Positions 25,301 through 37,142 of a DNA stretch of 64,000 bases are shown one piece after another (within the stretch, counting starts at the first letter, position 1; each line of letters opens with the position of its first letter). Position numbers and translations under genes: made by a program. Under the pieces are notes generated by a model. The model had not been told where the DNA came from, ran no database searches, and worked only from the letters and a program-made list of their open reading frames with translations. This DNA is from Micromussa lordhowensis (lineage: Eukaryota > Cnidaria > Anthozoa > Scleractinia > Lobophylliidae): positions 13,218,756 to 13,282,755 of the forward strand of contig OZ026605.1 of NCBI GenBank assembly GCA_964020085.1, written 5' to 3'.

Positions 25301-28300
25301 CAATCAAATGCACAAGGAATAACATGACAATCATTTTTTTGTGTGAAGAATCAGGAAATAAAACCAATGAAACTTCACCTTTTCATCCAGGGCATGCTGA
25401 AACTTTTTCTTCTCTGTTTCCATCTTGCCTCGTTCTACAGCTAGTTGTTGTTCTAGTAAAGCCTAAAGAACAGGATTTAGTACCAGTTAGCATTATCACT
25501 GGTAGTAGCTTTTAACACTATACAAGCCCCAAGTAAGTGCATCACAAAGGCTGTAGCCTGAATACTTTAACAAAAAAACGCCGTTAAACTATACGATAAG
25601 CAATGACAATTATGATTACTTACCTCTCTAGTTAGAGTAAATATTTGAACCCTATATGCGCAATAAGCAGCACACTTTCAAACGTCGTTTAGTGCACTCA
25701 GTCGTATTCCTCTTTGTCAAAGTCGGTTGCAGAACAAGGGACAAGTTTCAACGCCAGATGTCAACATTGGCAACGAATCAGAGCTCGAGCGGCAAGAAAC
25801 TGTTCAAAGGTTGTAACTTATTAATCAACCATTCATTGCCAGCGCACAGTTACATATTTGATACTAAGAAATCCAGTTCATTTTCAAACTGATAATTATT
25901 TTTCCCAATCAGTTTTTTTTTAATACCCAAGACTGGTACCAACTTTCAATGCACCTGTTTTACGATCAAGACCAATCTCACCTTTTCCACATTGTTGTCC
26001 TCCATCATTTTTCTGTATTTGATCTCCAAAGTTTCGCTCCTAGCGGCTTCCCTGATACAAATTACAAGGGACTCGTCACAACTGAAGCGATGAAATTCCA
26101 ATAAGAAAGTCGTAGGAAACATTCGGGTTTGATGAAATAACCTGTCATGTAATGTCATGCATGTGCTCTGTGGCTGGAGAATGCATAGTTAGTAACTACG
26201 GAAAATGCAAGTCTAGGTGAAGTACACATTAGTTACATGGAGTTAGATTCGTTTGCATGACGTATCTAAGTCTAAAGAAGGTTCAATCAAGACCTTATTT
26301 TCTCCTGTGTAAGCGAGATATAGCGAGTGGTATAAATTACCTGCTTCTTGCTTCCTCTGCAGTTTCTAGCCGAGCTCGTTCAACCTCTAGTGTAGCCTCC
26401 AGCCGTGACTTGTCCTGTCGATATGTCGCTAACTGTGACTCCACGGCTGTCACGCGAGAGTTCAACTCCAGCGCATGCTCAGTGGCTACACGTTCCTTCT
26501 CTTGAGCCTCAACCAGTTGAATCTGTGCCTCATCTGACGAGAAGAACTTATCATCAGTGAATCATTCTAGCGCCGAATTTTACAGTATCGAGAATTACAC
26601 GTTATTAACCAGCGTACAGCAGTGCACAGTCTGAGTTGCTACCCAATTGTATAAACAAGTTATATCTGTCACATTTTAATTTTTACTTCCAAAGTCTTCC
26701 TAAGTCACTATATTAGGCTGACTATACAGTATGCTTATTACCTGATACTTTGACGCGCATAAATAATATAAATAAATAAATAATACCGGTAACTTTAGTT
26801 AAGTGTCATATGTATTTAGCACTGTTGTACTAATTGGGGACAGTGTAAATAAATAACAAAATATTTCAAATAGAGCATAAACTGTTAAGAATCCCAACTG
26901 GTGGGAGGCTGACCAGTTGGCTATTTACACAACGCGGTCGAGGAGTTGAACTCGGGACTACCGAGAACAAATCCAGATAGTGGTAGGGTGAAGGATTTGA
27001 ACCAGGGAACTCCAGATTTCAAATCCAGCGCCCTAAACCACTCGGCCACGCGGCCTCCACTCCACTCCACTCCTCCTCTCGAATGCATTGTTATGTTAGG
27101 TTTCCATGTGCAAATGAAAAAAATAATGAATTACAGTTTGACGCGTTGATTTAAAAGGTTAGCTGTATCAAAAAATAGTCTCTTCCAGGCGTTCATTTAC
27201 TTGGGGCGCGGCCTGTATAACGGCCTAAGAAAAAAAGAGGAGGGCTCCCCCCTTATTTTTTCGCTCGCCATTTTTCGTGTTGCGCCTTAACTAACTGAAC
27301 GCCTGGGAGATGCTACAGTATGTAAAACAATCAGTTATTTTTGGCAAATACTAAACAACTAAGTTGATAGCAACAGGATTGTGATAGTCTGTAAGAGATG
27401 AAGAGTTTCACTTACTGAGCCTCTCCGTTAGGTTCCTCTCTACTCTTTCCCAAGTCTGAGTGTGGTTTCCATAGCTACTCTGTAGGTTTTCAATCTGTCT
27501 TAACAAAGGTCTTGTAGCTGTGGGTCAATCATGGCAGATAAAAATTCATAATCTTTAAATTCTCACTTTTTAAAGAAAAAGTTAGAAAAAGTTTAAAGAA
27601 CAAAGGGCAAGTTTCAACGCCGGATGTCAACATTGGCAACGAATCAGAGCTTGAGCTCCAAGAAACAGTTCAAAGGTTGTATGTAACTTAGTAAACAACC
27701 ATTCATTCACTCTGCTTTAAAGAAAAGTTATGCAATGATTCCACTTGCCACAAAATTAGATCATCACAGTCTATGATGTTACTAAAATATTGAGTCGGGC
27801 AAGTGCTCAAAGCACTGTTTCGATTAATTGGGTACATACCAAATGTAACACTCTCGGTGAGTTCCTGGTTACGAGCCTCTGCTTCTTGCAATCTCTGTTA
27901 AAGGAAAAAGTTCCGTTATTGTAACAAAACTGTAGGCTTCTGCAAATTTAATCAGTGGTGCAAGGGATTGAAACGGCAGTTGAAATTCTAATCCTGCATG
28001 TTTAGTGTATGTTGCCTCAGTTGGTCATGCTTTTCAATTCATCTTCTCTCAGTCAATCTAACCTGCTGCATATCACTGATTTCCTGTCGAAGATTATCTT
28101 CTCTTCTGTTGGCCTGCTGTTCACCTCGACGCAAACCAGTCTGTAGGTCACTGATCTACAACAACCAATAAAATAACTGTAAATTAAAACAACACTACAG
28201 TCTATAGCAGAGAATATTCGCAGTCACTACCACAGAAGGAAAAGAACGGATTATGGTGAAAGCAGAAAATAAAGACAGCCATCTACTGTACTGTAGAGAT

Positions 28301-31300
28301 TATCATGATTGTGATTTACTGCCTGTTAGTCAGAACAACCATATTAAACATCTAGAACTGTTTGCCAATGAATCATTATGCATTTAGATACGAAAAACCC
28401 ATGGCTGGCCAGTAATAAAAGCAAGTTGCAATTAATTGATGTTCCAATCTATGATGTCGTGTTCAAGTCATGTTTTCCTGTACTGTACCTGGAATTCCAG
28501 TGCTTCTACTTCGTTCTTAAATTGTCTTTCTTTCTTTTCCATTGCAATCCGCAGACCTTCCTTGGCAGTCATCTCAGCACTAAGAGCTGCTTCCTGAGAA
28601 AGACAGTCCGTTTCATTTAAAATAATATACAATGCTTAAATTACACATTAAATATTACACCAATCCACATCATTGGTTAGTGCAGAATCTATTTTAAATG
28701 TGTATCACCTGATGCAAGGTCTGGAAGTGAAAAACTTCGGGAATTATGATAACCAAGGCAATTCAGAAATTCAGAGGAGAAAGAACAAAATACAGTCTCT
28801 TCACTTCAGGAGACCTTGTATGGGCTGACCACATTCAAAATGGCTGAGACGCACTTCAATTTGCATATCTCTAATTTGACGCGAGTCCCTGTGTTCTGAA
28901 ATTATTGCATTCTTCAGTCTCATGATCAGATTCCTTGATCCTGTTATGAAACATCAAAGTAAAGTCTTGAATCACACATTGTCGGACAGTTTAAAAATGG
29001 GCTTACCTGCACGGCACTATCCTTTGACGCATTTTCTTTATGTAGGTCTGCCAGTTGTCTACAGGACAAAAATAATTTGTTTTCTCACGACTTCCCATTT
29101 TTTTGAAGTGCACTTCTTGGTAATGATATCCAAATAATGTGGAGTAGTGGTATATAGAATCCTACAGCCTCTTTCCCCAGTATGCCCAAAATACCAGCTT
29201 CTATATTTAGCATGACAATCATTGCTTTTTGTCCTGGATGAGATCTAAATAAGTTGATATTTTGTTGGGGTTTTCCAAACATTTGCCACATCCTACTATA
29301 TTCGTAGGTGAAGTGGGGCACTGTGACTTGGAAAGTATGGGAAACCTCAAAAAGCTGTGGAAACACTTGCAGCTTAAATTTGCTTGTCGTCGAAGAGCAT
29401 TTCTATGACTAGACAGAAACATGCAAAATGTTCCCTCCTAGCTATTTCTCAAAAAATACGACTCTTTGAATATGTACCTCTGGCAGCTGTGTGTTTTAAC
29501 TACTGGGGGTGGATACAGGTGTCTAGAGAAGGGGGGTTCGAGATAGAGACTGTAGGGGGGTCCGGGGACATCCTGCCTCAGAAAATCTTTAAAATTAAGG
29601 TCCTTGGAAATGGGATATCCAACATTCTGAGGTCAAGTCAGCGTGTTATAATGTCTCATTTTTCAATTTAGATCCACCCCAGAACTAGGATTGACTATTA
29701 TCAAGTTAACATAAAATAAAATGAAAACACTTACTTGTAGGCATTGTCCAGGGCAGCTTGCATGCTTCTTATCTTCTCAGCTGAGTCATCTAATTCAGAC
29801 TTAAATGTGAACATGAGAGACATGTGTGTGAAGGGAGTAACTTATTGCAAGAAAAGTAAAACTACAGATTGTTGTTGAAATAACCCACATCCTACCTTGA
29901 GTTTACTAATTTGAGTTTCTTGTTTCTCAACATAAGCATTCAGTTGTTTGATAGCATCTGAAAGGCACAATTGATCTGTTAGTAACAGGAAAGCCTCTGG
30001 ATTTTCCTTGAAGTACATTTTTTTTAATGAGACTAGCTCAATAAACGATTTGATGATGAAAATTACGGGTAGAAGCATATTTAAGACATTAAATAATTAT
30101 TATTTAATGTGTTGTACCATTTTTGTAAGTAATCAATGTTTAGAAATTTTGAACTGCCACTTCTTGAAGGAGACAAATTTTCACAATTATGCACCTGTTT
30201 GTTTTCTTTCTGTCTCGTCTTTCACTTGAAGGATTTCAGTAAACTTTTCATTTTCAGCTGTTGCATCTTCCAATAACTTGCTATAAAAATAACAAATATA
30301 GAGACAGTGAATTCTACTGGAAAACAAAGCCATGCATCAATCATTACAGTAACCATACACACTATAAACACTGAAAGGTGAGCCACAATCACACAAACTC
30401 AATTTTAGAAATACTTAGCGATGTCTTTGAAAAAGGTCCACAGGCAAGTCTTGACTAAACCCTTAAGAGGGAATCCACCAGAAGTAGTTCAAGTAACTTA
30501 AATGGACAAAAACTTAGTACCAACATTATTTCCATTGTATTGCAAACGTCTATGTGACTGTTCTAAATATCTTCTCAAAAGAAGTCATTTCTAACAACAC
30601 CAAATGTAGAAAACAAATGTCGAAGTTCATATGTGAAACACTTGAAAGTACTGGTGAAATCAAACTGATGATGAAATTTTACCTGTGTTGGCACACTTTC
30701 TCTAAACTTTGAAATTTATTTCTTAGAGTTCCTATGAGAAATTGTCTTTGGTGTTATTTCAGGCAAATATTAATTTTATATCATTAGCTTTTATTTAATT
30801 TAATGGAAAAGGACTGATATACTTAAAGTTATTTAGGTACAAGGTTTTGTCCACTAAAAGTTGAAATTGCTCGATTTACAATTGGATTTCAAGTTAATTG
30901 TTTACGAGTATCAATCAGACACATTTTGAGTTGATCACTCAATCATATCAATTATCAAGACAGCCATGCATGTGATACACTGCAGACAAGACACCTTTAA
31001 ACCCACTGATGCCTGCTGGCCAAATCAGCCTTGAGGGAGCAAATGGTCTTTGTCTATCAAAAAATGTGTTCATCCACAATTATTATCAGTTGATACATTG
31101 AAGCATGATGAGATGAACTGACCCACAGTTACCAGAACATATATGGGCAGCTGTGACCATTTTACTTTTGAATAATAAATATGGATATTAAAAAAATATA
31201 TAAAAAAAGAAAAATATGGACCGATATAAACCAAAATTTTCAATTCTGATCAATGACTGATGAAATAAAAAGTTTTTTGTAAACCTGTTTTTCTTTATCA

Positions 31301-33710
31301 GTGCATCATTCTCTTTCTCTTTATTTCTCAGTTTCTTCACAATGTTGTTGCTTTGAAGCTGTTGTTTGGACAACTTTTCACCTGCATATTTAGAAAAAGT
31401 CCATAAACAGTAATTATTACTACATCAACTTACATGTACCATTCATCCTTAGTTTTATTACTTAGATATTTACTTGCACTTAACCATGGCATGAAGGGGA
31501 TAAAACCAATAGTCTAACTTAATTGCTAAACATACACAAATAATACTTCCTTTATGTTTTAAATACCTTACATACTGAGTAGTAGCTTACACAGATGCAC
31601 ATAGCTAAGAGCCAGCTGCTGGCTTCTCTTGGTAGCTGAAACTCAGATCATCACCTGCTAGTGTTTCACTTGGGGTAACTTAAAAGGTGGAAAGTCCAGA
31701 AAAGCTGACTGAGCCTGTAAATGAGCCAGCTACATTCCCTATTAAGGTACATGACTCAACCTGTACATCTGTTTACTTACCTTCCTCTAATAACTGAGCT
31801 ATTTGATCATCTTTTTCCTTGAGCAATGTTGTAAACTCTTCAGATTGTCTATCATTCCTGGAAAAGAGTTTTGAAACCTGATTATAGTCAGAAGAGTGCA
31901 TTTGTACAAAATGGAATAACTTATAATAAAGCACTTGAAAGTAAATATTATTTTTGCATCATTTCATATAATTTGTCCACCTTTATCTGTGGCTTTTTAA
32001 GTGCCGGCCACAGATATGCACTGTGGCTCTAAAATGGGCCGTTTCTATGTTACTTTGTTAGTACTTTATTTTTCAAATAAGGTCTACATGACTGTAAAGC
32101 CTAATTTGATTTGCACAAAACTGAACTTGCGAGTGAAACTCATGTATTCATAAATGATTTGCACCAAGCCTCATGTGATTTTTTAAACGCAGGCAAAATT
32201 TAGCTATGAAAATCACAAATGGCCAATAACAGAAACACCCACAGACTACAGTACTTGCAAGAAGTGGGTCATCATGCTGCCCTGCATGTGTACACATATA
32301 TGTTTTGCATTCTATACAGAATTACTAACTTTGAACCTAGAGATTGCTCGGTTTCTTCTAAAAGCATCTTCAGCCGATCCCTCTCCTGAAAGGAAATCAA
32401 ATGAAGTTACAGTTTGTATTAAATGAAATAAACTGCTAAATGCATGCTGTGCCTGTTGGTTACTGTTGGTTACCAGTTACTAGCTAATGAGAAGACTGAA
32501 ATTTCTCACTTATGGAATTTGTAAAGTAAAGAGTTTTACTTCTATTCAATCACTGTGTATTACATGTAAGTTTGTAAAAATTAATATTAATAGTGCTATG
32601 AAAACTTTTAATCTTTTGTAAACTGTTCAAGCCAGTTCCTTGGAATCAAGGAAAGTCACTACAAATTCTAAGGCAGGAGAGATGGGAGGGTCTACAAGCT
32701 AATGTAAGGTCTCGAAGAAAACTATGAAAATAAACTGCAGCTTCAAGAGAGAAGGAGGTTTCAAACCAAGAAACAGTTGGGGAGGGGAATGGATATTTCT
32801 GGAACGACACTGTGAAACCTTTGCTGCAGCTTGGTATTTCTTTTCAGTAGCTGCAACCCGAACAGTAAATTCTTGTCTGACTTCTTCAATTTCTTCATCT
32901 TCTGCTTTGAGTGTAGCTTCTGCTTGCTTTAGTTGACTAACAAAAAGTAAGATATAAACAGCATTAGCCACACAACTCATAATAAGTCATTAATACTTAA
33001 TTTTCCTTTCATGACAAGTTGCATTTCCTTTAGCCTCTAGGCTCTAAATAATTATAATATTATACTTCCTTTCAAGTAAAGATATTGTTTCCTGACTCTG
33101 TAGTAGACATAATAAGTCTATAAGAAACAAGATATCAAATCAAAGTCAATGTTTTAGCGATCACAAGCTTTTGATGCTGTCACAGCGTCTTTCTCAAGTT
33201 AATGTGGCGGGAATCTATTTGTCATGTGGGCTTGCACGAATCAAACATCCCTGTATAAGGCCAGAAGTTCAAATCTATGGTCTTGATTGAGCAATAGGGA
33301 CTGGCACAGAATTTCCAAGGCCTCACAAATTCTCCTTCTGAAGTTGCTTTTCTTCTACTAGCTATGACAGCCACCTCACCCCCTTCCAACTTGTGGCCTG
33401 TGTCACTAAGGTGTTCTCCAACAGCGAACACAGCCTTCAAGTTGGAAGAGAGTATATAAACCCTAAACCATTTGTACTTCAAAAATTCAACAAAGAGATG
33501 GTTGGAAGCAATATTATTATTGACTTTGCATAATAAGTGACATACAAACTACCTTCTCAGAATAGCACTTGTCTCTTCCAGGTCCACATTTTCTTTACTA
33601 ACTTCAACTAGCTTACTCTCACGGACTTCAATGACATGTCTGAGGTTTGCAACTTCCTGCGAAGTGGCATAATGGACAAGGATTAACCTTCAGGCCCGGG
33701 TTGTTCGAAA

Positions 33711-33754
<44 letters not shown>

Positions 33755-36700
33755 GCGCGGTTTGTTTTGTTAACACTTATCCGCTGGATAGTGATTTATC
33801 CGGCGGATAGCGTTATCCAGCCTTTGAACAACTGGGGCCTGGAATCTACATGTACCCATGATTTCAGTCAAACTTTCTTCAACAAACAACATTCATCTAA
33901 AGTGTGTTATGCATGCACGCATGCACATTTACCTGTACATGTACACGTGTACATTATGCACATTGTTATTATGCAATTATTGCACAACAAATAAAGACAT
34001 AGTTGTACAGTTTAGCTCACTTACCTTTTTCAGTTCTTCTATCTGTCTCTTCAAGTCCTCTGAATTTTCTGTAGAATTAGCATGATTCTCCATTAAATTA
34101 CTATCTTTTTCCTCTGCAATCTCTTCTGGAATTATAGCAGCAGTCCCTTGAATTTTAAAATAAATTAATAATTTTTTAAAAGTCTTGTCAAGGAACCATA
34201 ACACCAACAGCCACATTCATGAAGCAAGCCACCAAGTTGATTTGCAATTTCTGTAGCTCCACTTGACTTCATACACTCACTTTCCCCTTTCCCTTGAGAC
34301 ACACACTCATGAAATTACCAATTGAAATATCAATGTGATTCGAAGAGCTTCAACACGTTTTCTGTGTATCCTCTGTGTTTGTTAAGTTTCCATGTAACAT
34401 TGAGTCCACAAATTACATTTAAAAAGATATAATTATATCTCATCAAATCTTTCATCCACATGTAAGATAATCTTCCTTTGAGGTTATAAGGTTGACAGAA
34501 GAAAAGGTCAGCCCCACTGGTAAGTTGTCCTTAATATCTTGTCACCATCAATAGATTTTTGGTCACATTGGTACCAAGTGGGTCGCAATTCTTAGCCATG
34601 TGAAAGTTCCCACCATATACCCATGACATTACCCCACAGACACAATTGCCTACATGTATATGTAGTTGCTTTATTTACAGACTAAATGCTTCTGTTTAGC
34701 CACTGCTCAGTTGGTTTTAAATTTTTGCACCGAGTATTACAACTTAGCACATAACTCCAAGAAAGATCACAGATCCCTGCAGAGCCAACATGAGGCAGAA
34801 TAAAAATAGAATGCTTTGGGTCTAGTGTGAGAGATCATTGTCTGACATTTAAGAAGCATTGATTGTGTAAAGTGAAACATGTGGCGTTCATCATCACTCC
34901 ACCAACTTTAAAACTCACCAGTGTTTGCACTTTGTAATGACACTTGATCAGCACTTCCAACAGCAGAACCTCCAGAAGCTATTTCTTCAATTTCTTGTTT
35001 TGGTATGTTATGTGCAGATTCTTTGTTGTCTGCAATTGATATCGCTTCTGCTACATTCTCTGATATGGTTTTGTTGTCAGTGATGTTTGAAACTGGACAT
35101 TCTGATTCATAAACTACATCAGCCAATGAGTCTTCACTCTGATTTAAATTATCATCAGCAGGCTGTGAAGGTATTAATTCAGTTTTTGCTGTTTGGTTCA
35201 GCAAAACAGATTCTTCCTTTACATGCCGATTTGGCGTTGAACTGGCAAGAGGTTTAACATCAAAAACTTTAATCTGTTCAGAAGGTTCTTGTTGAATTTC
35301 ATGTCCAGCTGTGTCAGTGGCGACAGCATTGTCCTTTGGATCTACAACAGATGGTTCATTATGATCTGAATTTACTGACTTGGTAATTGTATTAGTGAAT
35401 TCCTCCATAATAACTTGTGAGGTGCGATCATTGCCTGGAGTAGCATCTTGTGTGTTCTCAGCTGTCTTTTGTGATTTTTCTGATTTCTCCTCTTGTTTGG
35501 AATGTACAGCATCTAGATTACGACTTTGGGCTTCTAATTCCAATAAAGATTGTGGTTCTTTGTAACCAGTATTCAATCTTTTCTCCTTGGGCAGTTCACT
35601 GTTTTTAAGAGCTGAAACATCTTGCAAAGAAGCATTGCCGTGACTCTTATTTACATCAGTCTCTGGTGAAAGAGGTTTTTTCTTTCCTTTACGAGACTTG
35701 CCAGAAGGAGAGAGTTTTAATCTTTCTGATTTTGCTTTGGTGTCACTTTCAGCAGGTGCAACAGCTACCTCTTGTGTGTTGTAGTCTACCTTTTCAGGAC
35801 TAGCGACAGAATCTGCTTCATTTTTATCTTGATTTAAAGCCAGTTCTTTACTATCATTTGTTGTACTCTGCTGTTGCAACAATGACGCATGGGATGATGC
35901 TACTAAATGCTCATCTGATTTTGTAGTATCAGCTGTCACACTGATATCATGCTTTTTATCTTGTTGTTTCAATAACCTTGCTGATAAGATATTCTCTTGT
36001 CCATTTGAAGTAGTGGTAGTGTCAGATTCATGTCTGTTATCACTTCCTCCAATTCTGTTTCCACTTACTCTGGATCCGAGTTTTCTTGCACTAGTTTTGC
36101 GACTTGATGTTCTGGATTCTTCATTAGTTAATGAATCACCAAGGAATGATGACCAAAATGAATTTCCTTCACTATCACTGCCTTTTGAATTGTTCACACC
36201 TAAAGAAGTTTTTCTGCTTGATTTTGAAGCTGAATTTGTAGATAATGAGGTGGAGGATTTTCTTGTGGTCAAATTGTCCTCTGCAGAATCACCCGACACA
36301 GGTACTGAGGTAGATTTCTGTTGACTTGAAGCTGCAGAAAAACAATGACACTGATAGCAAGTAATACAAACATACTCAGATAATAGCTCTGAGCTCCACC
36401 AATAGGGTGCTTCTTGTGACCTTCTACATGTACATGTATATGCTGGTCAGATACTTAGTACCACTAAGCTATAGCACAAATGTGGGAGCTGCACCTCTCC
36501 TTAACAGTCGCCAGCTCTATTCAATCAATTTTAAGGCTTTTAGAGTCAATAATATCTTAACAGACTGGAAACAGAAGTTTACTTCAGTGGGTTCATAAGC
36601 CACATCATTCTTTAAGCTGTGATCAGCAGAAATCTTTTGATTTATAAATTTTAACATTAGTTTCTTTTTTTTTTCAAATTTTATTTTAATTAACCTCTTC

Positions 36701-37096
36701 ATAATAATAGTTGACTGCAAAGAAAAGGGAATCATTAGTTGGGTTTGAACTTCAGAATATGTGCATGAGTTATTGAAGAGTTGAAAATGTCTCTTGTGAT
36801 ATTGTTGTTCAACCCATAAACATTCCCAGTGTTAGGTTACATGAAGAACCAATAAAAGATGAGCGCTTTGTATAGGGAATGAAATCCTCCCTCGATCACA
36901 AAAGCTACCCTTGGAAACAAGCCTTTTCCTCGGCCATGTCCATTCTTAAGATCACAGGCTGCTGCAGAAAGAAGAGATCTTAGAATCGATCGTAGAAAAT
37001 GCTTTTTTCAGCATAATGTGAGGGGATTTTCTGAAGTGAGGCATTTGCCAGAATGTAACGATCTTATAGTTTTAACCCTTTCACCACCAGTGGCCC

Positions 37097-37142
<46 letters not shown>

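Noticed and set aside
35380..36324. Plus-strand frames of 61 and 103 codons (35380-35565 and 36013-36324)
   Set aside because: They are antisense shadows of TMF1 exon 2, whose minus-strand frame is supported by splice phases and conserved flanking exons.
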